In this document: positions 43,465 through 52,442 of the stretch, piece after piece
Numbering within the stretch: the first letter of the stretch is position 1
How the letters are laid out: each line of letters begins with the position of its first letter
Source of the DNA: Ga0077530 sp046293075
GTDB lineage: Bacteria > Pseudomonadota > Alphaproteobacteria > Rhizobiales > Hyphomicrobiaceae
Reading direction: 5' to 3'
Assembly (NCBI GenBank): GCA_046293075.1
Contig: JBKBPL010000001.1
Coordinates: 1 to 64,000 of the forward strand
DNA length: 64,000 bases
Notes under the pieces: model-generated
Databases searched by the model: none
What the model was told of the DNA's origin: nothing
The model's input: the letters and a program-made list of their open reading frames with translations, nothing else
Translations under genes and position numbers: made by a program

Positions 43465-45671
43465 TGCGTGCCGCTCTCGTCCCGGTCTTCCAGCTTGAAG
43501 CGCGGCGGCGAATGGCTCTTGAGCGACTGCCCGCGCCCCGACAGGCTTGGATTGAACATGAAGTATTCGTGCGCATTGAACGGCTTCTCGCCCTCCTCAG
43601 GGACGATCCGACGGCTCGATCCGTCGGGCAGCACGAGCCAGCTTTGCTGATTGTCTTTCAGGTTTGCCGTCATGATCTGGTCGAGGATCTGCGCGTGCAC
43701 CGTCGGATTCGTCACCGGCACCATAGCCTCGACTCGCCGGTCGAGGTTGCGCGGCATCATGTCCGCGGAGCTGATATACACGATCGCCTTCGGGTGGGGG
43801 AGCCCGTGCCCGGCGCCGAAGCAGTAGATGCGGCCGTGCTCCAGAAAGCGCCCGATGATGCTTTTGACGCGGATGTTCTCGGACATGCCGGGAATCCCTG
43901 GCCTCAGGCAACAGATGCCGCGCACCACGAGGTCGATCTCGACGCCGGCATTCGAGGCCTCATAGAGGGCCTCGATGACCTGGGTGTCCACCAGCGCGTT
44001 CATCTTCATCCAGATCGCCGCCGGCCGGCCGGCCCGGGCGTGCTCGGTCTCGGCCCGGATGCTTTCCAGGATGCGGGTGCGTATGCCGAAGGGGCTCGCG
44101 GCCATGACTTCGAGTTCGGCCTGCTCGCCGTAACCGGTCACGAAATTGAGAATGCGGTTGACGTCCCGCGCGATCGCGGCGTCGGCGGTGAAGAACGAGA
44201 GGTCGGTATAGATGCGCGCGGTCTGCGGGTGGTAGTTGCCCGTGCCGATGTGGCAGTACGAGACGAGTTCGGCGCCTTCCTTGCGCACGATGAGCCCGAG
44301 CTTGGCGTGTGTCTTGAGCTCGATGAAACCGTAGACGACGTGCACCCCGGCGCTTTCGAGATCACGCGCCCATTGGATATTGGCCGCCTCGTCGAAGCGG
44401 GCCTTGAGCTCGATCACCGCGGTCACCGACTTGCCCATCTCGGCCGCTTCCTTGAGGGCGCGGACAATGGGGCTGTCCTTCGACGTGCGGTAGAGCGTCC
44501 ACTTGATTGCCAGCACGTCCGGATCGGCGCCCGCCTGGCGCAGGAACTGCACGACGACGTCGAAGGACTCGTAGGGGTGATGAACGACGATGTCCTTCGC
44601 CTTGATCGCGGCGAAGCAGTCCCCGTTGTACTCGCGAATGCGCTCGGGAAAGCGGATGTTGAAGGGTGAAAAGACGAGATCCGGCCGATCCTCGACAATG
44701 AGTTGCGATGTGTCGCTGAGGCCGAGCAGCCCTTCCTGCACGTAGGTGTCTGCCTCGCCGACCTTGAGCTGATCGACGACGAATGCCCGCAGCTCCTGCG
44801 GCATGGAGGCGTCGATCTCGAGGCGGATCACGGAGCCGCGGCGGCGCCGCTTCAGCGCGCTCTCGAAGAAGCGGACGAGATCCTCGGCCTCTTCCTCGAC
44901 CTCGATGTCGCTGTCGCGCAGGATGCGGAACGCCCCTTGCCGCTTGACCACGTAGCCGGGGAAGAGCAGCGACGCGAAGTGGCCGATCAGCGTCTCGATG
45001 CGCATGAAGCGGATCGTTGCGCTGCCGTTCTCCGATGCCGGCAGGCGCAAGAAGCGATTGACCGGGGCCGGAATGGGCATCAGCGCGTGCATCGCCTCGC
45101 CGCCCTTCTTCTTGGCGAGTTCGAGGCCGAGGGTGAAGCCACGGTTGGGAATGAACGGGAAGGGGTGCGCCGGGTCGACGGCGATCGGGGTCAGCACCGG
45201 GAAGAGGTGCATCATGAAGTAGGACTCGAGCCAAGCGTGCTCGCCTTCGGTCAGCTGGTCCGGCGAGACAATGACGAGGCCGGCCTCGGCCATTTCGCGC
45301 GTGAGCTCGCTCCAGCAGGCCTGCTGCTGGGCTGACAGGCCGGCGACGAACTTGTTGATGGCGTCGAGCTGCTGGGCGGGCGTCAGGCCGTCGGCGCTCA
45401 GGTTCGAGACCTTGGCCCTCACCTGGCCATGCAACCCGGCGACGCGCACCATGAAGAATTCATCAAGATTCGAGGCCGAGATCGACAGGAAGCGCAGCCG
45501 CTCAAGCACGGGGTGGCGGCGATTGCGGGCCTCGTCGAGCACACGCGTGTTGAATTGCAGCCACGAAAGCTCGCGGTTGTAGTAGCGCGCGGGCCCCTGC
45601 GGCACGTCCACCGGGACTTCCGGCACACCTGCTTCGCTCTTCGCGCGCGAACGCGCTCTGCTGCCCGACAC
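43461..45671 (-). CDS. ppk1: Polyphosphate kinase 1
   Basis: A 736-residue PPK1 that polymerises phosphate from ATP. It has the N-terminal block YYNRELSWLQFNTRV, DIVVHHPYESFDVVVQFL, the active-site region YCHIGTGNYHPQTARIYTD and the C-terminal FGAGHGLPHPKAIVYISSADMM. The frame is open to 45710 (GTG), but a GTG at 45671 has a well-placed GGGAG, so that start is preferred. It is co-transcribed with ppx (overlap). hdaA lies about 105 bases upstream. Confidence 0.95.
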   Translation of the reverse strand: MSGSRARSRAKSEAGVPEVPVDVPQGPARYYNRELSWLQFNTRVLDEARNRRHPVLERLRFLSISASNLDEFFMVRVAGLHGQVRAKVSNLSADGLTPAQQLDAINKFVAGLSAQQQACWSELTREMAEAGLVIVSPDQLTEGEHAWLESYFMMHLFPVLTPIAVDPAHPFPFIPNRGFTLGLELAKKKGGEAMHALMPIPAPVNRFLRLPASENGSATIRFMRIETLIGHFASLLFPGYVVKRQGAFRILRDSDIEVEEEAEDLVRFFESALKRRRRGSVIRLEIDASMPQELRAFVVDQLKVGEADTYVQEGLLGLSDTSQLIVEDRPDLVFSPFNIRFPERIREYNGDCFAAIKAKDIVVHHPYESFDVVVQFLRQAGADPDVLAIKWTLYRTSKDSPIVRALKEAAEMGKSVTAVIELKARFDEAANIQWARDLESAGVHVVYGFIELKTHAKLGLIVRKEGAELVSYCHIGTGNYHPQTARIYTDLSFFTADAAIARDVNRILNFVTGYGEQAELEVMAASPFGIRTRILESIRAETEHARAGRPAAIWMKMNALVDTQVIEALYEASNAGVEIDLVVRGICCLRPGIPGMSENIRVKSIIGRFLEHGRIYCFGAGHGLPHPKAIVYISSADMMPRNLDRRVEAMVPVTNPTVHAQILDQIMTANLKDNQQSWLVLPDGSSRRIVPEEGEKPFNAHEYFMFNPSLSGRGQSLKSHSPPRFKLEDRDESGTQ

Positions 45672-45775
45672 AACGTTCTCCCTTGCCGCACGGTCGCGCG
45701 GCTCACCCACGACCCGAAGGGATTATACCTGCCATTGCTTCACGACATTCAAATGTCGTCGATATTGAGCGATGT

Positions 45776-46477
45776 TTACCTGCCTTTTACGGCTTTTTCG
45801 GCCGCCCTGAGCTCCGCGAGGGCCTCCGCCGCTAGGGCTCGGGTCACGGGGCGGCGCTGGGCGAGCGAGAGGCGGTCCAATGCCTCGACGAGGCGGACCG
45901 CAGCGGCGAACGAGCGGTCGAGCTCCCGGGCCAGAAAATGGACGACCGCTGGCACCGCCGTGATCTGGCGGTCGGCGAGGAGCTTGACCAGGACGGCGGT
46001 CAAGAGGGTCTGGTCGGGCGCGGAGATCTCGGTCATGGGCAAGGCCCGCAGGCGCGAACGCAGATCCGGCAACGCAATCGTAAGCTCCCCGGCGGGTGCC
46101 CGCGAGGTCAGGAGGAGGGATGTGCGCTGCTCGCGCGCGAAATTGAGCAGGTGGAAAAGGGCCTGCTCCGAGCCGATCCCGCGGTCCACATCTTCGACCA
46201 CGACGGCCGGCTTCACCATAAGCTCCGGCACGCGGGTCTCGGTGAGCTCGGCGGCGGTGAGCATGGCGGCCGCGGACCGTAGCTGCCAGACATGCGCAAG
46301 GTGGCTCTTGCCACTCTGTGGCGGCCCGACGACCAGCGCCGATGACATCGACCAGTCGGGCCAGCGATCGATGAGGGCGACTGCGGCCGCATTCGATGAG
46401 CCGACGAGAAAATCCTCAGCCCCGAGCGCGGGACGCGCGCCCCAGTCGAAGACGAACTGCTCGCGTGCGCGGCTCAT
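45776..46477 (-). CDS. hdaA: HdaA-type DnaA homologue (regulatory inactivation of DnaA)
   Basis: A 233-residue AAA+ protein homologous to the DnaA ATPase core but without the DNA-binding domain IV. It begins REQFVFDWGARPALGAEDFL, has a Walker A site (GPPQSGKSHLAH), then VVVEDVDRG and the arginine-finger region LRSRLRALPMTEI. HdaA with the sliding clamp converts DnaA-ATP to DnaA-ADP after initiation (known in Caulobacter). Its ATG overlaps the stop of the AI-2E gene by four bases. Confidence 0.9.
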   Translation of the reverse strand: MSRAREQFVFDWGARPALGAEDFLVGSSNAAAVALIDRWPDWSMSSALVVGPPQSGKSHLAHVWQLRSAAAMLTAAELTETRVPELMVKPAVVVEDVDRGIGSEQALFHLLNFAREQRTSLLLTSRAPAGELTIALPDLRSRLRALPMTEISAPDQTLLTAVLVKLLADRQITAVPAVVHFLARELDRSFAAAVRLVEALDRLSLAQRRPVTRALAAEALAELRAAEKAVKGR

Positions 46478-47604
46478 GGGGGCGGCACCCCGGCGCCCGG
46501 CGCGGGTGGCGTGCCGCGATAGATGTCGCTGTCGAGATAGAGACGCAGCGCGAAGCGGACGAGCACGGCGATCGCGGCGGCGACCGGCACCGCAATGAGA
46601 ATGCCGACAATCCCGAGAAGCGTGCCGAACGCAAGCACCGAGAAGATCAGCCACACCGGGTGCAATCCGACGCGCGAGCCGACGATGCGCGGCGAGAGCA
46701 ATGCCGCATCGAGCGCCGACGTCACGGCGAAGAGCGCCGCCACTTGCAGCAGCAGAGTGATGTCCGGCCACCCCTGCGCAACGGCGACGACGCCCGCGAG
46801 AATGAGCCCGAGCGCCCAGCCAATGAAAGGCACGAAGCTGATGAGGCCGACCGTCAGGCCGATCAGCAGCCCATAGCGCAGCCCGATGAGCGAGAGACCG
46901 ACCGAATAGATCACGGCGAGGATCAGGCAGACGGTGCCCTGGCCCCGCACGAACGCGGCGACGGCGCCGTTGATCTCGGCGCCGAGCGCGCGGATCGTCG
47001 GTGCGTGATCCCGCGGCAGGGCTTCGTCGATGCGGTCGACGACGCGCGGCCAGTCAGCAAGGAGGTAGAAGGCGACAACGGGCGTGATGAGCAGCAGGGA
47101 GAGCAGATTGACGAGCGCGAGCCCGCGGTCCCAGACCTGCTGGAGCGCCCATCCCATGGTCGCCGTCCAGCTTTGGGCCATGCCGGCGAGCCCGCGCTCG
47201 AAGCTCGCATAGATCTCGTCATAGCGCCCGCCGAGCCACCCGCGCGCCGAGCTTTCGAGCAGTGCGAGCAGGCGCTTGAGGTCTCCGGGCAGCGTTTCGG
47301 CAAGCTGGCGCAGCTGGTCGACCATGAGCGGGCCAAGCAGAACGAGCGCCGCGAGCAGCGCCAGAGCTGCGACGATGATGATGAAGCCCGATGCGGCCGT
47401 GCGGCCCATGCCCGTGCGGGCCAGCCGGTCGGCGAGGGGGTTCAGGAAGTAGGCGATCGCGGCGCCGACGACGAAGGGCAGCAGGATATCGCTGATGAGC
47501 CACAAAAGCGCCAGGACCACCGCCGCAGCGGCGAGCCAGAACACAAGCTGGCGGTCGGCACGATGGATGGCCGTGCGGGACACTCTGTCGCTGTCATTTG
47601 ACAC
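46474..47604 (-). CDS. AI-2E family transporter
   Basis: A 376-residue inner-membrane protein with about eight helices and the family block FIGWALGLILAGVVAVAQGW. AI-2E members are proposed exporters of signalling molecules or Na+/H+ antiporters; the substrate is not inferable. The start is GTG at 47604, supported by GGAAGGGGG nine bases upstream. The longer frame to 47715 shows no homology. It overlaps hdaA (ATGA), a pairing conserved in alphaproteobacteria. Confidence 0.9.
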   Translation of the reverse strand: MSNDSDRVSRTAIHRADRQLVFWLAAAAVVLALLWLISDILLPFVVGAAIAYFLNPLADRLARTGMGRTAASGFIIIVAALALLAALVLLGPLMVDQLRQLAETLPGDLKRLLALLESSARGWLGGRYDEIYASFERGLAGMAQSWTATMGWALQQVWDRGLALVNLLSLLLITPVVAFYLLADWPRVVDRIDEALPRDHAPTIRALGAEINGAVAAFVRGQGTVCLILAVIYSVGLSLIGLRYGLLIGLTVGLISFVPFIGWALGLILAGVVAVAQGWPDITLLLQVAALFAVTSALDAALLSPRIVGSRVGLHPVWLIFSVLAFGTLLGIVGILIAVPVAAAIAVLVRFALRLYLDSDIYRGTPPAPGAGVPPP

Positions 47605-47671
47605 CCGGAACCCCCTTCCAAGCGATCGCGTCCGTGACGCAGTGCCGCCCGGCACGCCGCGCCGCGCGACC

Positions 47672-48253
47672 TCAGCGGACGCTGCCCGCCAGGTGCGCGA
47701 CCCACGTGCGCACATAGATGGCGAGCGAGGACGCCGTCAGTACGGCGGTCACCCCGATCAACACGGTCCTCAGTCCGCCGAGGCCGAGGCCGAAACCCTC
47801 GTCAGCCAGCACAAGTGCCGCGAGCGTGAGCTGGCTCACCGTATTGGCCTTGCTTACCACGTGCGGCTGCATGGTGACCGGCTGAGCGATGATCCAGCAC
47901 AATATTACGCCAAGCACGATCAGGATGTCGCGCGAGACGACGGCGATCACCAGCCAGGACGGGAGCTGGTCGGCAACACCAAGCGCCACGTAGATCGAGA
48001 CGATGAGCAGCTTGTCCGCCATCGGGTCGAGGTAGGCGCCGAGTTCGGTCTGCATGTTCCAACGCTTGGCGAGCCAGCCATCGACGGCATCGGTGATGCC
48101 GGCCAGCACGAACAGCAGGAATGCGCCGCGTGTCTGCCCGCTCACGAGCAGCCAGAAGATGATCGGGATGAAGATGACACGGCCGAGCGTGATCAGATTT
48201 GGTATCGTCAAATGAGTGCCTGCGCTTCCCTCGCCCCGTGTCGACCGCGGCAT
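47672..48253 (-). CDS. CDP-alcohol phosphatidyltransferase family protein
   Basis: A membrane enzyme of about 193 residues of the PgsA/PssA/Pis superfamily. The metal-binding signature D-x2-DG-x2-A-x9-G-x3-D-x3-D is present (DAVDGWLAKRW, then GAYLDPMADK), though the usual arginine after the alanine is lysine. It probably makes a phosphatidylglycerophosphate-type lipid. The start is uncertain: ATG 48253 is listed, but a TTG at 48211 with AGG upstream would begin directly with TIPNLITLGRVIFIP, typical of PgsA. Confidence 0.88.
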   Translation of the reverse strand: MPRSTRGEGSAGTHLTIPNLITLGRVIFIPIIFWLLVSGQTRGAFLLFVLAGITDAVDGWLAKRWNMQTELGAYLDPMADKLLIVSIYVALGVADQLPSWLVIAVVSRDILIVLGVILCWIIAQPVTMQPHVVSKANTVSQLTLAALVLADEGFGLGLGGLRTVLIGVTAVLTASSLAIYVRTWVAHLAGSVR

Positions 48254-48366
48254 CCGGCCCACGGCTTCCCGCGACCCGTTCCAAGCCCGTTGATAGCACC
48301 TCGATTACGGGCCTGCATCCGCGACCTCCCCGATCGGAAATTCCAGCAGGGGATCAACCCCGGATC

Positions 48367-48825
48367 TCAATGGCGGTGCTGGCCGGGTTTTGCCGCCGGC
48401 GGGCGCTCCGGCTTGCCGGCCGATCCTCGCTTGCGCAGCTCCGAGCCATCGCTGCCGAACTGGTAGACGGCTACCACCTCGTCGCGCAGCGGCCCGGTAA
48501 TGCGCAGCTTGATGGCCCAGGGCCCGTACATGTCGAGCTGAATGCGCGCTTGGTAGCGGCCCGGCTGGCCGGCGGGCTTGAACTCGAAGGGCGGCACGTT
48601 GTGCACCATCGGCATGGAAGGCATGTCGGCGCCGAGGATGATCGTCGCGCCCTCGACCGGGGCGCCGGTGCGCGCATTGGCGAGGTCGAGCGTGCAGTCA
48701 TAGGCGAACTCGGGACTGGGCAGGGCCTTGCAGTCGAGCGTCGCCTTCGCGCGATCGGCCGCGAGCGCCGGCGCGGCCGTGCCGGCCAGCAGGGCGGCAG
48801 CGACGAGCAGTCTGTGGATGGGCAT
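48367..48825 (-). CDS. FixH/YtkA-like exported protein
   Basis: A 152-residue protein with a signal peptide (LLVAAALLAGTAAPALAAD) and a beta-sandwich domain resembling FixH (ARTGAPVEGATIILGADMPSMPMVHN, then AGQPGRYQARIQLDMYGPWAIKL). Related proteins bind copper or help cytochrome oxidase assembly; the M-x-x-M-P-M-x-H stretch could bind metal, but that is inference. GGGAGGAGG precedes the ATG at 48825. It is not next to fix or cco genes. Confidence 0.8.
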   Translation of the reverse strand: MPIHRLLVAAALLAGTAAPALAADRAKATLDCKALPSPEFAYDCTLDLANARTGAPVEGATIILGADMPSMPMVHNVPPFEFKPAGQPGRYQARIQLDMYGPWAIKLRITGPLRDEVVAVYQFGSDGSELRKRGSAGKPERPPAAKPGQHRH

Positions 48826-49018
48826 GCGCGCCTCCTCCCGAGGTCCAGGGACCGCTGTCCAACTGCGTGGACATTTCGCATCGGACTCTATCGTCCGCCT
48901 TCGGCGAGGGCCAGGATTGTGTACGGTGTGGGTTGATGCCCCCACTCGGGTGCCGGCAGAGTGCCGGCTGGCGCCCAGGGCAGCCCGACCGCTCGCCCGC
49001 AACCTGTGAGGAACGCGC

Positions 49019-49645
49019 ATGAGACTGATCGGCATTCTGAGATCCCCCTATGTGCGGCGTACGGCGGTCAGTCTCAATGTTATGGGGATACCCTACGCGC
49101 TCGATGCGGTGCCGGTCTTCGACCAGCCCGAGCTCGTGCGGCCGCACAATCCGCTGACGCGCGTCCCGACGCTCGTTCTCGACAGCGGCGAGGCCCTGAT
49201 CGACAGCGCCGTGATCCTCGACTACCTCGATGAGCTTGCCGGTGCTGAGAAGCGCCTCGTGCCCGAGCGCGGAGCGGAACGCCGGCAGGTCCTCAAACTG
49301 ACGGCCGTTGCGCTCGGAGCCGTGGACAAGGCCGTATGGTCGGCCTACGAGTACCGCTTCCGTCCGGCGGAAAAGGTCCACAAGCCCTGGGTTCAGCACA
49401 ACGACGCGCAGGTCGTTGCCGGATTCACGCATCTTGATGCCATCGCGGCCAAGCTCGGTGATAACGACTGGCTTGCCGGTACGGCGCGCATGAGCCAAGC
49501 CGACATCACGACGGCGGTCGGGTTCACGTTTGCGCAGCTCGTGCGGCCCAACCTCGGCCTTGTCGAGAAAGCGCCGCATGTGGCGCGTTTCGCAGCACGC
49601 TGCGAGGGGCTCGCGCCGTTCAAGGCCGCTGCCATCCCCGCTTGA
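49019..49645 (+). CDS. Glutathione S-transferase family protein
   Basis: A 208-residue GST. The thioredoxin-like N-terminal domain starts MRLIGILRSPYVRRTAVSL with a likely catalytic serine, followed by the cis-Pro element TRVPTLVLDSGEALIDSAVI. The helical C-terminal domain includes ARMSQADITTAVGFTF. Specific substrates are unknown. It ends four bases before the convergent gene. Confidence 0.92.
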   Translation: MRLIGILRSPYVRRTAVSLNVMGIPYALDAVPVFDQPELVRPHNPLTRVPTLVLDSGEALIDSAVILDYLDELAGAEKRLVPERGAERRQVLKLTAVALGAVDKAVWSAYEYRFRPAEKVHKPWVQHNDAQVVAGFTHLDAIAAKLGDNDWLAGTARMSQADITTAVGFTFAQLVRPNLGLVEKAPHVARFAARCEGLAPFKAAAIPA

Positions 49646-49648
49646 GCC

Positions 49649-50347
49649 TCAGCTTGCCATCCATCCGGTTGCGGCAATGAGGCCGGCCATGATCGGTACC
49701 AGGGCATCGTCGATGGCGGGGCCAAGGTCGGCAAGCCTGGCGAGCCCGTCGGCGGTGTTCGGCGGTACGTCCTCGAACTCCATGACGAGATCCTCGATCA
49801 TGGCGCGGCGGACACCGGGATGGCCGGTGAAGCCAAAGGCGTTGGTGCCGATCTGGAACAGCGCCGGGCGCCCGCACTCATCGACCGCAAGAATCGTCGC
49901 ATAGTCCGGCGGCCTCGGGCGATCCCGCATGTAGACCACGTTGGCGAAGCGATCCGGCAGCAGCCCGCCGAGGGCGCCATCCTGCACGCGCCGCGCCTCA
50001 CCGACCGAGAGCGTGAGCGGCGCAGCTTCGACGCCACCATCTGCGGCCAGCGCCAGGATCTGACTGCCGAGGCCGAAGCCGATCACCGGCTTGCCGAGCA
50101 TGAGGCAGGCGCGCGCGAGCCGCACCTCGGCATCGAGTGTAGGCAGCACGGGCCCCGGCGCGCACGTGCCCCAAGGGCCTGCGCCGAGCAGGATCAGTCC
50201 ATCGCCGACGACGGAGACCTGCGGGATCGCGCCGCCGGTCGTGAAGGGACGGAAGTAGCCAAAACGGATGCCGCGCCCCTCGAGATGATCCTCGATTTGT
50301 CCGAGCCACTCGGACTGCGTGTGCTGGATGATGGAGACGTGCTTCAT
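49649..50347 (-). CDS. Glutamine-amidotransferase-fold protein lacking catalytic residues
   Basis: A 232-residue class I GATase-fold protein. It starts MKHVSIIQHTQSEWLGQIED. At the nucleophile elbow, where active enzymes read G-x-C-x-G, this protein has GFGLGSQ, so the cysteine is replaced by glycine. At the second motif, normally HPE, it has TGHPGVR, so the glutamate is missing. It is therefore probably not a glutaminase. A regulatory or ligand-binding role is possible. No synthetase partner is nearby. Confidence 0.75.
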   Translation of the reverse strand: MKHVSIIQHTQSEWLGQIEDHLEGRGIRFGYFRPFTTGGAIPQVSVVGDGLILLGAGPWGTCAPGPVLPTLDAEVRLARACLMLGKPVIGFGLGSQILALAADGGVEAAPLTLSVGEARRVQDGALGGLLPDRFANVVYMRDRPRPPDYATILAVDECGRPALFQIGTNAFGFTGHPGVRRAMIEDLVMEFEDVPPNTADGLARLADLGPAIDDALVPIMAGLIAATGWMAS

Positions 50348-50478
50348 CGGCGGCAGGTGCTTTTGGCAATTCCATCTCAGCGTAATCGCTTCGCGCCTGA
50401 ACTCAATCACCGGCTGTTGCCGATGATCCATGCACGTTGGTGCTCGATTGCGGTCGTGGGACGCTGGGGGCTCAAGCA

Positions 50479-50919
50479 ATGCACATATCGCGAACAACAG
50501 GAATACTTGCTGTAACATTGACCTTGTGTGCAGGCTGCGCATCGACAGCCGACCAGATCGCACCTCAATATGTTTCGCCGCTCCAGTTCAGCAACTATGA
50601 TTGCAGCCAGCTGGCGCTCGAGGCGCAACGCATTTCGGCGCGCGTCGGGCACCTGTCGGGCGTACAGGATCAGAAGGCGACGAACGACGCCGTCGCGACG
50701 GGCGTCGCGCTCGTGATCTTCTGGCCGGCGGCGTTCCTGGTTGGCGGCAACGACCACACCTCCGCCGAGCTGGCACGCCTCAAGGGTGAGTTCGAGACCA
50801 TCGAGCAGGTTGCCATTCAGAAGAAGTGCGGCTTTGACTTCCGACGCCAAGCAGCCGTCCATACGGCATCGACCAACCGCAAGCCGCCGCGGCCGGAACC
50901 GCCAGCCGGGTCGGACTAG
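50479..50919 (+). CDS. Hypothetical lipoprotein
   Basis: A 146-residue protein. The signal peptide ends in a lipobox (LCAGC, cysteine near 20), so it should be lipid-modified. The mature part has YDCSQLALEAQRISARV, a hydrophobic stretch (VATGVALVIFWPAAFLVGG) and a helical ELARLKGEFETIEQVAIQKK. Many alphaproteobacterial lipoproteins share the layout of a small helical domain with a Gly/hydrophobic hairpin, but the function is unknown. Its stop codon lies one base before the folA reading frame begins. Confidence 0.75.
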   Translation: MHISRTTGILAVTLTLCAGCASTADQIAPQYVSPLQFSNYDCSQLALEAQRISARVGHLSGVQDQKATNDAVATGVALVIFWPAAFLVGGNDHTSAELARLKGEFETIEQVAIQKKCGFDFRRQAAVHTASTNRKPPRPEPPAGSD

Positions 50920-50920
50920 G

Positions 50921-51427
50921 CTGACCATCTCACTGATTGTTGCCGCAGCCGAGAACGGTGTGATCGGCTGCGACGCCCGGATGCCGTGGCACGTGCCGTC
51001 GGACCTGAGGACCTTCCGCCGCCTCACCATGGGCAAGCCGCTCATCATGGGCCGAAAGACCTATGACGCGATCGGTCGACCGCTCGATGGCCGCGACAAT
51101 ATCGTGGTGACACGCAATGCCGCGTTCCGCGCTGCAGGCGTCGATCGCGCGGGCAGCATCGCCGAAGCGCTCGAACGCGCCCGCATGCGGGCCACCGCGC
51201 GCGGTGTCGATGAAATCATGGTCATTGGCGGGGCGGAGATATTCGACGCCACGCTGGCACTTGCCGACCGAATCTACCTGACGCGCATCCATGCGCGGCC
51301 TGGTGGCGATGTGACATTCCCCGATCCCGATCCGCACATCTGGCGTGAGGTCTCTCGCGACACGATCCAGCCTGATCCTCGCGACACGGCACCCGCGACG
51401 CTCTACGTATACGAACGGGCCGCCTGA
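50921..51427 (+). CDS. folA: Dihydrofolate reductase (apparent CTG start)
   Basis: A 168-residue enzyme reducing dihydrofolate with NADPH. The core is complete: ISLIVAAAENGVIG, MPWHVPSDLRTFRRLTMGKP, LIMGRKTYDAIGRPL and IMVIGGAEIF. No ATG, GTG or nearby TTG precedes the first strand; CTG at 50921, one base after the lipoprotein stop, gives the expected length and N-terminus. Translation is probably coupled to the upstream gene. A TTG about 20 codons upstream is the alternative. Confidence 0.9.
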   Translation: MTISLIVAAAENGVIGCDARMPWHVPSDLRTFRRLTMGKPLIMGRKTYDAIGRPLDGRDNIVVTRNAAFRAAGVDRAGSIAEALERARMRATARGVDEIMVIGGAEIFDATLALADRIYLTRIHARPGGDVTFPDPDPHIWREVSRDTIQPDPRDTAPATLYVYERAA

Positions 51428-51438
51428 GGGCGGCCCGT
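51415..51438. repeat. Perfect hairpin over the folA stop codon
   Basis: ACGGGCCGCC and GGCGGCCCGT form a ten-base perfect stem with loop TGAG. The folA stop codon lies in the loop. No T-run follows on either strand, but it sits between convergent genes and could act as a bidirectional end structure. Confidence 0.6.
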
Positions 51439-51472
51439 CCCCACCTTCGCTTGGCGCGCCGGCCCGGTGTGC

Positions 51473-52234
51473 CTACTGGCGCTTGGTCTTCGTGGCTGTC
51501 GCCGCCTGCGGGGCCTTTGCGACCTGCTGTGGTTGCCCGCGCACCTGGTTCACGAGGTTCGAGTAGGCATCGAAGAAGGCGGCGGAGATGGTCTTGCCGA
51601 TTTCGGTGTTGGCATAGGCTCCGCCGCCACCAGCGCCACCCCAGCTCGTGCGCGAGAAGTCGAGCCCGGCATCGGTCGTGGACGCCTTGCCGGTCGCCGC
51701 GGCGACCTGGACGCCGGTCTTGCCGCTGGTCAGGTAGATGGCGACTTGCGCTTCCTGCACCTTGACCGAGACCGAGCCTGCGACAGTGCCGGCGAAGCCC
51801 GGCAGGAAGCGGCCCACACCGCCGTCGACGCCGCTGGCGTTCTCGTTCTTGGAGATCACGTCGGGGGTCAGGAAGTAGTCGGCCTTGGCGAGCTGCGGGC
51901 GCTTGCCCTTCTTGGTGACGCGCTGTTCCGCCATGATCTTTTCGAGCGCCTCGTTGCGGTCGACGATCTGGAAGCAGTTGGACTCCGCAATCATCAGGCG
52001 CAGCACCGACGACGGCGCACTGAGCCCCGTTCCCTCGAGCGCCGGGATCTCCTTGTCGACCAGCGCGACGGTTCCGAGCGGGTGCTCGCAGCGCGGTAGC
52101 TGAGCAACCTTCTTCTTCGGTGGTGCGCCATCTGTGCCCGTTGCACTTGTCATGAAGGCATCACTGCCTGTGCCCGTGGACGAGCAGGCTGCCAGCAGAA
52201 GGCACGCGCTCGCCGCCAATGACCTTAGGAACAT
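51473..52234 (-). CDS. CsgG/HfaB-like lipoprotein
   Basis: A 253-residue lipoprotein: the signal peptide MFLRSLAASACLLLAAC ends in a lipobox (cysteine 17). The mature part has the CsgG-like order IAESNCFQIVDRNEALEKIMAEQR, AKADYFLTPDVISK and a strand region VSVKVQEAQVAIYLTSGKTG, then a glycine run. CsgG-type proteins form outer-membrane secretion pores or holdfast anchors. No curli or holdfast genes are near, so the role is open. GGGAG favours the ATG at 52234. Confidence 0.72.
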   Translation of the reverse strand: MFLRSLAASACLLLAACSSTGTGSDAFMTSATGTDGAPPKKKVAQLPRCEHPLGTVALVDKEIPALEGTGLSAPSSVLRLMIAESNCFQIVDRNEALEKIMAEQRVTKKGKRPQLAKADYFLTPDVISKNENASGVDGGVGRFLPGFAGTVAGSVSVKVQEAQVAIYLTSGKTGVQVAAATGKASTTDAGLDFSRTSWGGAGGGGAYANTEIGKTISAAFFDAYSNLVNQVRGQPQQVAKAPQAATATKTKRQ

Positions 52235-52442
52235 AGCCATCTCCCAAACAGCTCGACTTGTCCTGGTAGGGCCCGCGACTCGGCACAGGAGCGGGTTCAG
52301 TCGGACTATCCGCCTGGAAAAGAGCGCTCGGCAATTGGCCGCCCCAAGGTTGCTGGGGATGAGTTGTTGAAGATCCACCGCAGTGAGACACGCCGGCCAC
52401 AGCCAGATGAGCCGGCCAGGGCCGCCCGGTCAGGAAGGCCGA

